Part shown: one piece after another, positions 48,711 through 59,793 of the stretch
How positions within the stretch are numbered: the stretch's first letter is position 1
How the letters are laid out: the number at the start of each line of letters is the position of its first letter
DNA from: Mortierella sp. BCC40632
Taxonomy: Eukaryota > Mortierellomycota > Mortierellomycetes > Mortierellales > Mortierellaceae
Direction: 5' to 3'
Assembly: GCA_011634665.1 (NCBI GenBank)
Contig: WAEK01000015.1
Location: forward strand, 914,501 to 978,500
Length of the DNA: 64,000 nucleotides
Position numbers and translations under genes: made by a program
The notes under the pieces: model-generated
What the model saw: the letters and a program-made list of their open reading frames with translations, nothing else
Database searches by the model: none
What the model was told of the DNA's origin: nothing

Positions 48711-49844
48711 TGCGGAGGAAATCCAATTGGGCATTCGAGGTGAATCTTTACCAAAACAGATTGCGGCTCAGGATGGACGGATTCCAGAGAGACATTTCCC
48801 ATACTTGGCGTCTACCGATTTGGTTCGCTGGGCTCCTGATAAACGGCATGACAATTGGATAGCTGACGAGGTAGAAACATAAAAAGAACGGGTCAGGTTC
48901 AGTCAGGATAGAGAAGGGCATGGTCCAATATTATCTCCCCCAACCCAGCTAGCCCTACTTACAGCCACCTTCCAGGGATCCGAGTAGACCAGTGCGATTC
49001 ATCTTGTTGAAATTCTACAAGCCTCACATTGGTCGTAGTTGGACGCTCCTAAAGAGAATATCGACCATGTGCACATGAGCGAATGAAAGAAAGAGAACAA
49101 CTGATGAGTGCACAGTTCTAGAATGCAATCGGTAACATCCACCCCTATATTCGAGAGAGAAAGGGAGAGAATCCTTACCCCAAGATCTCGGCAATGCATC
49201 GTGTAATTTTTTTTGCTCCGAAAGAGCCAGATCGCGTTCAGGAAGCTGATGCTCAACAGTAAATGCTGAAGGTATGTCAGCTAACAAAGTCGATCAAATA
49301 AAAAGAAATAATTAATTAGGGATCTTTTTAGTCATTCTATAAGCTCCACTAGATCTGGACCTGCATGGTGTTTGACGCGAACTACTATTCTCTCGCCTTC
49401 TCTTTTCTTTTTTTTTTTTTACCACAGTTGCAAATCCTGGGAGTAACGACGAGGAGCTGTAATAGACTCGGTCATCCTTCAGCACTGCAGGGACATTCGC
49501 CATCGGATCGTCAAGCCAATATCCAAGTTTGACCGACACCAAAAGACCGTTCAGAACCAGAGCGAGTGGCCAGCTTTGTATTCATCCAAACAATGAACCA
49601 AATGCAGAATGCTAATGATTAGATCTCCCATTTCGTTTTTTATTTCCTTGCTTCAATGCATGGCACTTCCATTGACACAGCAACGCCCAGTCGAGGAAAG
49701 TTACCTAATGGCCTCTTGGAGCATGTCCCAGTCAAGGGCATGGAATCTGCTCTGCAGGGTCATGAGGTAGTCTCCGGGAGCATTGGCGATCCTGGTGATG
49801 AGTGGCGCTCTGCGAACGAAGCGTGGTCGGGGAGGAGCATCCAT
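47872..49844 (-). CDS. Nur1/Mug154-type membrane protein (DUF2418)
   Basis: Seven exons on the minus strand (49844-49705, 49573-49423, 49265-49179, 49048-48963, 48862-48752, 48593-48461, 48351-47872) give about 395 residues with consistent phases. The core matches the fungal DUF2418 family, which includes nuclear rim protein 1 of yeast and Mug154 of fission yeast: S-L-W-N-P-S-I-L-S-R-N-L-F-C-W-Y-S-P near 195-215, then E-Y-D-V-K-F-V-N-P-R after the last membrane segment, carrying the E-Y-D hallmark. In yeast Nur1 acts at the inner nuclear membrane in rDNA tethering; the same role here is inference. Hydrophobic segments lie at about 47-66, 93-117, 155-170 and 215-240. The tail has S/T-rich sequence and then about 40 almost uninterrupted Asp/Glu. 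Intron 5 contains a 42-base A run on the + strand. The start is the first ATG of exon 1. Confidence 0.8.
47955..48058 (-). repeat. GAT/GAG/GAC-rich acidic coding repeat
   Basis: A hexanucleotide-like tract codes for alternating Asp-Glu, followed by poly-Glu, in the tail of the Nur1-type protein. Confidence 0.85.
48666..48707 (+). repeat. poly-A run, 42 bases
   Basis: Among the longest homopolymers in the window, inside intron 5 of the Nur1-type gene (poly-T on its coding strand, probably serving as the pyrimidine tract). Confidence 0.92.
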
Positions 49845-51846
49845 TGTGTCCAATGTGGAACTGTTGCTCCTGACTGTTGAATGTTCGTTGAGAGAAAGAG
49901 AGAAGGAGAGGGAGGCGAGGGTAGGACAACCTTTTATTTGGTGGCACAGCAGATTTGTCTTCTTGGCCGGGACTTTGCTTCGGGAGTCTGGCGCTGCAGA
50001 TTCCTCTTTCGCCTAGAGTGCTCACCCTTCCTTCTTTGCCCGTCTCCAGGTAGACAAGATCCATCTGACATCTCGGCCTTGACTCTGTGTCTGTTGAAGC
50101 GTATCTCGTTAGCCGATCTGTCCTGATCTCTCATATCGGGTGTCCTCCTTCAGATGTAACTGGATTCGACCAACGAAAGGAACTCGGCCTGAACCGTCTC
50201 CTCGGTGAACCATCGTTTAGCCGACTCGGGTCACCTGCGCGCAACCCACGCCCAACAGACTCTGGTTCTGAGACTTGATTTGTCCCGCAAAAAAAAGGCA
50301 CAGCTATGAATACTCCAGGCCACCACCCACTCCCGTCTCTCCATTGAAATCCAGTCTAGAAGAACGAGCTGTGATTCTCCCTTGAGTGCCAAGACACATA
50401 AAAAAAAAAAAAAAAAAGTGTGCAGGATAGGGGCCAAGACTCTGTCAAGAAAGGAGTTCTTGTCTACTCCCTGGCATTTCAAGACAGCAACCAGTCCCAC
50501 ACTTTCCCTTGAGCTTACGAAATGCAGTAACCTGTTGTTCAGATAACGGTACTATAATGGCTTTTGAAGTTTCCATCTGCTTGCTCGACATTAGACACTC
50601 AGTGAACAGGAGTCTTACACCAGTTACTGTCATTTGCCATCAAAGGGTTGCTCTTGCTCCCGGGAGTGACCATTTAGGTTGTAACCGCCAACTATCTAGT
50701 CAACGACTAGCTCAGTTAGTTTTTCAAACGACAAGGTCAACCCAGTCGATGGCAAATCCAGCGGAAACCCCTCATTGATAGCAGGTGGTTACTTCGGAGG
50801 GATGAATGACCGCTCTCCAGGTAAAGACCAACCGACTCTTGTCTTTTGCTCTCAATCCCCGCGCCTTTTCCTCCTGACCATTCATAAACACTCTCGATAT
50901 GACCGAGGTCATACCTCCACACGTACAATTCTCGCCAACATTGTTGTGCTCGACTACGAGTGTAGCGAATTTGCTTATCCTTGGATTGACAGTGTCCCCA
51001 AGCACATTTTTTTCCTGTCACCGTCGCAGCGTCTTTCCTGGATGATCCCTGCCCCTTTGGTTGCGCAAGGTAGGCCATCTTGTCCTCTTGCTAGTTATCC
51101 TGCTTCTTGCAACAGGCACTCTATTAGCCCGAGATGCATGAGAGGCGCAGAAGGTGCATGAATGAGAGCCTTGGCAAGAAAGAACTCTTGCAAGAGAGAG
51201 AGAGAGAGAGAAAATGCGTAGTATCCGGCCTGTATGTGAATCTGCATATTCTCCTTTTCTCCAGGATTGCGGTGAATCGATTCTACACTCTCTCTTTCTC
51301 TGTGTGTGTCATCCTCATTGTCGGCATTGAGCAGAGATTGATTTGCTTTTGCTCTTCTGGCCTCTTTTGGCCCTTTTTTTTTCTTTTTTTCTTTTTGCTC
51401 AGGAAAGGATGATGGCTCCAGTCGGCAGCCGGTGGAGCCGAAAAAAAAAAAAAGTGTGCGCACTGACACCACCTCAACTTTCATTGGTCGCAGTCACTTT
51501 TTTTTTTTTTTTTTTTTTTCTGTTTCTTGTCCCAAAGAAGAGAGCGTCTTCTCTTCTTCTCTTCTTCCCTTCTCCAACTACACTCACACTCACCCTCGCA
51601 GACACACACGACCCACTCATCCTTGTTGCTAGCACCCCACCCCTCCCAAAAAGGTCTCGGCAACAGTTGCAGCCTCATTTCTTTCTTTATTCTTTCGTGT
51701 ATCTCGACCCCTCTTTCAACACAGCCCATCCTCTACCCTACCCTATCCTACCCTATCTCCACACCAACATCTTGTATCCTCCAGTCCAACACACCTCCAG
51801 TCTTCTCTCTCTCTCTCTCTCTCAACCCTAAAAAAAAAAAAAAAAA
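49845..51846. other. unassigned intergenic region
   Basis: 49850-49920 is a GA-rich block upstream of the Nur1-type gene. From about 50270 to 51100 the sequence is non-repetitive with open frames on the minus strand (51078-50737 and 51005-50772) that I cannot match to a family or splice into one gene. From 51360 to 51830 the + strand is pyrimidine rich and forms the leader of the next gene. Confidence 0.4.
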
Positions 51847-53971
51847 ATGGTTCACCCAGCGGCCATTGTCCTTGGCGTGGTCGGCGTGGTCGCAGTCGGC
51901 GTCGTGATCTTTACTGTCCTCAAGGAAGATATCAGCGCCGCCATGGACACGATCCATCGTCAACCGATCCCTGTCGGAGCCAGAGGTCCAAAGGACGATG
52001 ATGATGACGACAGTGATGATGATTTGGACGAGAAGGGCTTTAGGAAGAAGGACGGCCGATCCACTGCGTTGAGGTCTCCTAGAGACGACTGTAGTGAACT
52101 GCGTCAACGACGAGGACTGGACAATGAAAAGAATGAATCGGATTCAAATGTAAGTCGAATGTTCATTTCCACCCTGTGAGGGGGGGAAGGGAAGACCACA
52201 TTCTTTCCTTCTTCCTCTTCTTTATCATTCTCACAGCTCTTGACCATTCAAATGGCATTTGCCATGTCCCGACAGGGCAGGAGGACAGAGGACGGGGAGG
52301 GCAAAGGAAAAAGGAGTGGGCGGAGACAGGCAGGGTAGGGCATGCAGGACAAACGCGGGGAGACGTCAAGGAGCAGGAAGGGGGTGAGAGTTGGGTTGGG
52401 GGTGGAGGTGGGACAAGAGAGGGAGAGGCGAAGGAGAAGGGTAAGGCAACCTTCCCGGGAGCGGGGTACTCTTGGGGTGGGTCGACTCTGGCTTGCAGGA
52501 GGAGAAGGAGGATTGGAGAAGGAATTCCCATTCCCATTCCCATTTCCCGCATTTCGCTTTGCCAAGCAAGCGACCAAGCACAGTTGGGCCTATATATTAT
52601 ATTGGACAGACGGAAATAGAGAGAGAGAGAGAGAAAAGATGTCACGTTCATTACTAAGGTTGAGCCGTGCTTGTGCTCACTCTTGTGTGATGGGCGATGC
52701 CTGGCCCCTCTCTTGGTCTTGCTCTTGCACTTGCTGTGTGTGCGTGTGTCTGTGTTTGTACTGTGCCCAGACAGTCGGACACGCAGTCGGACAGACCAGA
52801 CGGACAAACAGACGCCCGACCATGTAATTACGCATTCGTCATTTTGCTCTCTCTCTTGCCTGTTTGGGAGGAGGCCAAGCAATCCAACCCTACTTCTGTC
52901 GACTGTCTCTTCCTTTGTCCCGTCCCGCTCTCTCTCTTTCTTTTTTTTCTTTCTCTCTCTCTCTATTTCTATATGGCTTGTACAACCCCAAACCACTCTC
53001 TCCTTCCTCGTCTCCTTTCTTCCTCTCCCCCTTTTTCTCTGTCCTCCAGCCCTGGATTGTCTGAACCCTTGAAGCTCTGTTCTTTACTGTGCTGTGTTGT
53101 CCAGTCTAAGAAAGAAAGAGACGCGGAGCGCCATGGTCGCCAAACGTCAATGCCTCGGCATTGACGTCCGAACACATAAAGAAACTCTCCTGTGTTTCCA
53201 TTCATCGACACATTGATCTAACCTTGGTTTGTTCTTTTTATTTTTTCCTTCTCCACTTGATCACTTGGTCCACCTGTCGCTCTTCAGGGCTACTTCCTGG
53301 AAATCCAGCGCCAACGGTATGCTGAAGAAGAAGCCCGACTTGAAGAACGTGAACGTCAACTGGAAGAACGCGAGGAGAAACTGAAACGTATGATGCGTGA
53401 ATTCGAAGCCTCCCAACAGCAACAGCAACGACCCCAGCAACAGCAACGATCACAACAACAACCAGAGATGTGCCGAAACCCATTTGAGGAATATGAACAG
53501 CAAATGACCCTTCTTAGTGGATCCCAGTCTGGACTTCAGACGCCTCCTTCTTCATTCCGTCGACCTGTGACCCCACCTCAGCAACTGCGGTCCCCTTCGC
53601 CTTTGTCCTCTCAGCCCGCACCACCATCGCCACAACAGCCATCATCTCCCTTTGTTCGATCTCGCTCCTCTTCCTCGGCCTCGACCTCGATGGGTATTGA
53701 CTCGCGTGCAGCGAATGCTATCCTTCGACACAACTTGAGCAACAACCATCAAGAGAATGTCAATCCATTCGAGGATCCAGCTTCGCTCATGACCTCGTCC
53801 GTTGTTTCTAGCAGCTCTTCTTTGAACCCTGCTGAAGATATGGAGGATGACTTTGCGGATGCTGAGGATCATTCTTCAGCCACGGCGGGACGTGAAGATG
53901 AAGATTGGACTGAGGCCGAGATTGGTAGCATTGGTTCGCATGATTCGGACGATTCTTGGGGATCTCCCTAA
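51847..53971 (+). CDS. unassigned single-pass protein with coiled coil and NPF motifs
   Basis: Two exons (51847-52149 and 53288-53971) join in phase 0 to 328 residues. I do not recognise the family. Residues 5-25 form one hydrophobic helix (A-I-V-L-G-V-V-G-V-V-A region), followed by an acidic Asp stretch (about 49-60). Exon 2 opens with a charged, Glu/Arg-rich coiled coil (about 105-142), then Gln runs, a Ser/Pro-rich disordered part, and an acidic C-terminus. Two N-P-F motifs, at 165-167 and 260-262, are followed by acidic residues, the form bound by EH domains of endocytic adaptors. A membrane-anchored trafficking adaptor is thus possible but is only inference. The ATG directly follows a 15-base A run. 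The 1138-bp intron is long for this window; a missed middle exon cannot be excluded. Confidence 0.68.
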
Positions 53972-54144
53972 AAAGAAAAAAGAAAAAAGAAAAAAGAAAA
54001 AAAAAGAAAAAGAATCGAAAAATTAGTTTCGCTCTTTTCCTTTGCACGCCATGCCGCAATGCCCCCTTCCTTTTCGATAGTCCAGCTGCAACAGATTCGT
54101 TTTCTATACACAAAACTTGATGATTTGCGTTTCATACGACCAAG

Positions 54145-54183
<39 letters not shown>

Positions 54184-54650
54184 ACATTCACCCCATGCCT
54201 CTGTTGTGTAGCTCAAGAAAAAGGAGAGAGAAGAGACCATGTTTTATGCAAGGAGAGAGGGAGAGAGAAGACCATGTTTATGCGGGGAGAGAGAGGAGAC
54301 ATTTGCATTCGTGAAATTTATCAGACAAGGAGATAGAAGCAAGAATCCATCATCATGACATTCAATCAAGATTTTTTTTTTGCAGTCGACGACAGTCGTA
54401 GCTCGTTTAATGCATTGGTGTGCATGGCGCCACAGTTAATGTACAAAAGGTCGAGGCAAAAAGAAAAAAAAAATGGCTACTGATAATACTTTACAGAGAT
54501 ATAAGAGAAAGAAAAAAAAAGGGGGGAGTAGGGGCTGGGGAATGATAGGGGTAGACGATGACTATAACAAGGTGCTACCGGTGGATTATAAAAAGCTTGG
54601 AGGCGCGCATGCCTTTCTTAGAAAGAAAAAAATAAGGAAAAAGAAATCAC
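53972..54650. other. 3' flank region
   Basis: A-rich sequence directly after the stop codon at 53971, a long A run at 54144-54181 and GA-rich text. No gene seen. Confidence 0.6.
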
Positions 54651-55686
54651 TTAGAAACCGTGAATCTTGATCTGCTTCTTTTCGATCTTGCCTTCTTCGA
54701 CGAGAAGTTTCGTGACCTTGACACGTTGATCGCCTTGGAGCTGGATGACCTGTCCAAGATCATCATCATCTACAATAGTTCCGTTGCAAGCAAACTCCTT
54801 CTTGAAGACCTTGAGCATCGTCTTCAATTCAAATTGAGAAGGAAGCCCCTGGATGGTGGTCAGGGTCTTGCGTCCGTTGCGCTGCTGGATACGAATATCT
54901 GTTGGTTCCAAATCAACAAAAGCAGGAAAGGATGACGTGACACCCGAGAAAAAAAAATAAGAGGCGCGTTAGCATTGTATATGAATCATCCAAGCCGCAG
55001 CAGGGGATTGGCGGCTTTTGTTGAGGAGAGAAAAGGAGAGTGGGCGATAAAACGAAGTTCCAAAAGGTCTTTTTGAGAATCAGTGTAACTATGACATAGG
55101 CGTATATAAGAATATACTACCGCCAGAGCAGGAAACAGGCCAAAACGGCCTGTCGAAGCCCTGCTACGGAAAGAAAAAGTTATCATCACTTGCAAGTCTC
55201 TGGAAACTCGTTTGAGTGGGGAAGATAAAGAGGCTGAAAGGGGAAAAGGGACAGGATTGGAGCTGTCTCTATGGACGAAGGAGAAGGGGGCGAGGGGGAA
55301 GAGTAGCTGACCCGTAGCCACGGAGTAAAGCAGTAGGATAATATTATCCGAAATAGGGGAGGGGAAAAGGGAAAAGGAGTAGAAATAGATGGGGACAGGA
55401 AAGAGCCGAGAAAAAAAAAAAAGACAAACAAACCACATACGGATATAGCTTTGCTGATCAACCGAATCGCCTGAATCGCCAGTATCGGCAAATGGATCTA
55501 GATGAATGAAAAAGAAGAAGGATGAGGGGTCAGATGATGCTCACTTTCTTTTTTTTTTTTTTTTTTTTTTTTTTTGGAAGGTATTGTGACATCGTGTGGT
55601 ACAACGACACAAAAGTAGACTGGCAGGTGAAGCAAACAAGGTATCCATCTATTACCAAAGGTCTGAAGGTTTTGAATTTCGGACAT
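54651..55686 (-). CDS. SUI1: translation initiation factor eIF1 (SUI1)
   Basis: Three exons on the minus strand (55686-55656, 55497-55441, 54898-54651) give 111 residues; yeast SUI1 has 108. eIF1 binds the 40S subunit near the P site and keeps start-codon choice accurate. The spliced head reads M-S-E-I-Q-N-L then F-D-P-F-A-D-T-G-D as in other eIF1 proteins, and the exon 2-3 junction creates Y-I-H-I-R-I-Q-Q-R-N-G-R-K, a near-invariant segment. L-T-T-I-Q-G, F-A-C-N-G-T-I and I-Q-L-Q-G-D-Q-R follow, and the end is I-K-I-H-G-F, exactly as expected. Introns are 158 and 542 bp. A GA-rich block (CT on the coding strand) lies just upstream of the start. Confidence 0.96.
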
Positions 55687-56602
55687 GCGGCTGGTGATTG
55701 TGAGCGACAGATGAAGCCTCGATTAAAAGAGAGTGATGGAAGGAAGAAAAAAAGAGAAGGGGGAAAAGGGAGTGGAAGATGATGAGAGGAGAGAGAGAAA
55801 GAAGAGAACCGCACAGAAGAATTTTCTCTTATATTTGTGTTCGCCTGCGGGCGATGCTGCGGCCCTTAATCATCCCCACGTACACCGCCACCTCCGACAC
55901 ATACGTGCTGAATCAAGGCCCAATGTCCCAATGCCCCGATGAGTTTTCCTCTTCTGCTGTTTGACGGACTAGATGCCCAAAGGAGCTGTCAAGGAACCAC
56001 TTTCATTCTCTACCTCGCTCTCCTCTTCCTTGAAAAGCCTGCGCGGATCAGGATCTATTCGTGACATCTTGGTAGGCAGGGATATAGGCCTAACAAAAGG
56101 CAGAACCAATCAATGCAGCTACAACAGCCTGTTTTGATGAATGATAGAGAGCGAGAGAGAGTGAAAGAATGAGGACCATTTTTGGAACAGGAATGCGCCA
56201 TCACCTCCACCCACCTTTCCTTCAGGCATTCACTAATACCTTTTCTGTCTCCTCCTGAATGAAGACCTAGACCTCGTCAAGAACCCATTAGTAGATATCA
56301 CAGGAGCCCAGACACAGCAGCATAGCCCTAGTCTAGGACTGACTTGAAGTACTTTTTTTTTTTTTTTTTTTTTTTCCGCGATATCTCAACCAAGAAAATG
56401 ACGTTGCAGCTCTAACCGCCTATCAATGCATCACCCATAGACATACCATAAGAGAGCACTTGGGGTCAACAGAGAAAGCAAAAAGAAACAAGAAAGGATT
56501 TATTTTCCTTCGCGGACAAAACTAAATCTCACTGCGGCACATTCCAACAGACCCAAGAGCACACCAACATCTGATCTCTTGATCGGAACCACTTGTCAGG
56601 AA
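55687..56602. other. intergenic region before CstF64-like gene
   Basis: Begins with the GA-rich eIF1 upstream block. A 32-codon minus-strand frame (56067-55969, opening M-S-R-I-D-P-D-P-R) has a possible donor GTAGAG after its 18th codon and could be the start of a small unknown gene, but I cannot complete it. 56352-56375 is a T run. I searched the rest for an RRM on the + strand and saw none. Confidence 0.45.
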
Positions 56603-57792
56603 ATGATGAACATGAACCCAGGAGGAGGTCCAGGACAAAGGCAAAACCCAGGACAGGGACCTCCACCCCCACCTATGCCACCCATTCCACCTATGCCACC
56701 TATGCAGATGCACTCGATACCCCAGCATCACCTTCAGCACCAGCTTTCCATGGCCCCACCAATTCCTCAAGCACCCAAGCAGAGGATGGACCCAAGACTG
56801 GCCAATAACCCCCAGGCACAAGCAGCAGCAGCAGGATCAGGACCAATGATGGGCCAGCATCCCTTTGGCTCTGGTGCCTCCTCGGCACCACCAGTCCCTT
56901 CCGTCTCCCCCGCAGGAGGCGCACTTCCTGGATCCACCTCTCAGGATGCAATTTCAGCAGCGCTAGCGGCTTTGCCTCCACAAAATGTCTATGACGCTAT
57001 TCTGTCCATGAGAATGCTTGCTATCAATGAACCAGACAAGGCTGCTGCTCTCCTGAACTCTAACCCTCAACTCTCGCATGCCTTGTTCCAAGCGTTGATC
57101 ATGTTTAATCTCGTTGACCACAATTCTCTGCAGGTAGGACTAGACATCCTTTTGTTTTTCCGTTCAACACTGCTCAATTTGAGCTTTCTGCTTCTGTTTT
57201 TGGATGCCAAATGAATCGTAAAGTATTTCCTTTGATACTCTTTTGAGTGGTGTTCTTCTCTCTTACCTCCTCATACCCCTTTTTTCTGCGACTATGATTA
57301 TCCTAGAGAATGTTCTCTCCAGGATCAGGGATGAAAGGTGGTGCGCCAATGCCACCTCAGCCGCCTCATATGGCTCAACCTCCACCCATCCCACCGCAAC
57401 AGCAACCACAACCTCCACAACAACCCCCACAACAACAACAGCAGCAGCAGCAGCAACCACAGCAACAATCGAATATGTCTCCCTTTTCTCAACCCAATTA
57501 TGGAGGCATGGGTCCTGTCCCTATTCCACCTCAGGCACCAGTGCCACCCATCCCACAGCCTACGCTAGGTAGGTTCTTCTTTGGATGACTACCTTGTTTA
57601 GGAGCGATTGCGAACAAATTCTCTGACCGGCATCCTAACCAAATCTGTTTTTTTTTTTTTTCTTCACAAGAACAACAACAACAATTGCTGGCTCAGGTGA
57701 TGGCACTATCGCGAGCAGATATTGATTCTTTACCAGAAGAACAACGCGAGAATATCATGCAGCTCAGAGCGAAATTGATGGGCAATGCGTAG
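56603..57792 (+). CDS. CstF64-like cleavage factor, hinge and C-terminal domain only
   Basis: Three exons (56603-57133, 57307-57568, 57671-57792) give 304 residues. CstF64 (Rna15 in yeast, Ctf1 in fission yeast) belongs to the complex that selects and cleaves mRNA 3' ends. Residues 1-110 are Pro/Gln/Gly/Met rich. At about 118-178 lies the hinge: L-P-P-Q-N-V-Y-D-A-I-L-S-M-R, then L-L-N-S-N-P-Q-L-S-H-A-L-F-Q-A, which resembles the CSTF2 hinge (N-P-Q-L-A-Y-A-L-L-Q-A). A Pro/Gln-rich linker follows, and the end D-I-D-S-L-P-E-E-Q-R-E-N-I matches the CSTF2 C-terminal three-helix domain that binds Pcf11. The N-terminal RRM that defines the family is absent from the 0.9 kb upstream. An AG before 56600 leaves room for an unseen upstream exon, so either the RRM is lost or the gene model is incomplete. 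Confidence 0.8.
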
Positions 57793-57798
57793 AAAAAG

Positions 57799-57830
<32 letters not shown>

Positions 57831-58170
57831 AAGTAAAAGAAATCAGCAGACTCTTTGTGTATAGAATTCTTTTCTTTTCTTTTTTTCTATAACTTCGTTT
57901 TTCCTTTTGGCATGTCGAATTAAGAGCCATGAGGCACAGTTGAGGAAGGAAGGAAAGAAGGAAAGAAAGAAAGAAAGAAAAAAGGGGGGGGGAGGGGGCG
58001 AGTCAAGAAGGAAATGGATTGCGTGATATTATTAATAAAAGAAAAAGAAAAAGAAAATGAATGAGCAAGAAAGGATGTACCAGATCTCTTGCGCCCTTGG
58101 GACAGGTGAGGAGGAGTGAGTCTCCAATTTGGGTTTCATGAGGGCACGGACCTTTTCTTTCACTTTCACT

Positions 58171-58174
58171 TTCA

Positions 58175-58243
<69 letters not shown>
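58171..58243 (+). repeat. (CT)n microsatellite
   Basis: About 70 bp of CT dinucleotide downstream of the CstF64-like gene. Confidence 0.92.
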
Positions 58244-58247
<4 letters not shown>

Positions 58248-58511
58248 CACATACTTTTCTCTCTTTCTGTGCTCACGCGTTGTTGCACAGACGATGGGTC
58301 TTTTATCCCAACCCGCCTCATCATCAACATCACTCATCTTCTTCACGCTTCTTCAGATTTCCTCGTCGTCTTCCTTCTTATGGCAGTAGACTGGTAGAGT
58401 AATCCTATCTTGCTCTTTTTTTCCAAAATGACATATTCTAAATCGAATTGGATGAAATAAACACTTGTATTGTTGTTGACTCTAAAAGTAGAATAACTCT
58501 CTACACACCTT

Positions 58512-58512
<1 letters not shown>

Positions 58513-58553
<41 letters not shown>
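58513..58553 (+). repeat. poly-A run, 41 bases
   Basis: Homopolymer followed by seven G; downstream of the CstF64-like gene. Confidence 0.92.
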
Positions 58554-58560
<7 letters not shown>

Positions 58561-58636
58561 TGGTGGCCTTTACTGTATGCTTTGTGAATTAGAGAGTATT
58601 ATAGTGCGAGCAAAAGTGTAAGTAGTAGTAGCAGTG

Positions 58637-58637
58637 T

Positions 58638-58678
<41 letters not shown>

Positions 58679-58703
58679 GGTGGTGGTGGTGGTGGTGGTG
58701 GTG
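58637..58703 (+). repeat. GTA then GTG trinucleotide repeat
   Basis: About ten GTA units run directly into about eleven GTG units, a compound trinucleotide array with no coding context. Confidence 0.88.
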
Positions 58704-58815
58704 ATGATAATGGTGGTGGTGACGGTAGTGGCGGCGTTGTCGGTAGAGATGATGGTGGAGAACGCTGTGGGTAACAGGTAGCAATTGATTGGGGAAAAAA
58801 AAAAAACACTTTCTC

Positions 58816-58857
<42 letters not shown>

Positions 58858-59197
58858 TGAGAACAACTTTGACTTTAACTGATCATCTTGGTACTTTCAT
58901 TTCTGTCCATTGGCTTGTTCTTTTCTTCTTTTTCTTTTTTGTTTTCTTTTTTGTTTTCTTTTCTTTTCTTTTCTTTCATTTCCTTTTCCTCCCTCATACT
59001 GTCATTTCCTGGAGGCGTGGAGTGAGACTAAAGACTTTCAAGTGCATCCTTTTACACAGTTTTCCCATTCAGCAACGCAATTCGATCGCGAGTTGATGCA
59101 TTTGTTAAAATCAAACCAACAAGAAGACAAGCAAGGTGGCAAGGGCCTCGGTGGATGAGGTGGTTGAAGAAGGTCGAGACTCGACTGGATTTCGTTG

Positions 59198-59231
<34 letters not shown>

Positions 59232-59730
59232 TTGGTAATGGTGATGACGACGATTGTAAAATTGTGATATAGGAGGAGAAAAACAAGGAGTAAAGTAGAT
59301 GTTTGAATATATGGAGGTGGTTGGGCGGGTGATTGACAGGTGAGTATCGCTGAGAAAATTGAGTAGAACCGACAGTTCTCAAAAAGGCAGGTCGTCCATA
59401 CCTGCAGGTTCCAGAAGTAACATCGTACAAAGAATTATCGTCAAGGAGAAAACGATTTGGGCTGGGATGATTCTCGTCCGCATTTGCTCTCGATCGAGGA
59501 AGAAGACAGGAAGGGATGCAGTGGAGGAGATATATCTCTGGATTCTCGAGGATAAGTCTTTTCTTTTTTTCTTTTTGGTTCTTTGATATCCCCTTGTTAA
59601 ACTGTTGAATACGCAAAATCGAGAGAGAGTAGCGCAGCGTTCAAGTGTCCGTGTAATGTGTGATGGAGCAAATGTATGACTAAAAAGTGTATGTGGAAAG
59701 GGGACGACAAGGGAGAGAGAGAGAGAGAGA

Positions 59731-59793
59731 GAGGAAAGAGAGCAAAGAGAGGAAAGAGAGGAAAGAGAGGAAAGAGAGGAAAGAGAGGAAAGA
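59731..59793 (+). repeat. 9-bp minisatellite, about seven units
   Basis: GAGGAAAGA repeated about seven times, one unit with a G-to-C change, next to a (GA)n tract. Confidence 0.88.

Noticed and set aside
48625..48882. + strand frame with protein-like sequence within the Nur1-type locus
   Set aside because: It reads well, but the minus strand here gives the DUF2418 core (L-W-N-P-S-I-L-S-R-N-L-F) with perfect splice phases over seven exons, so the + frame is a shadow.
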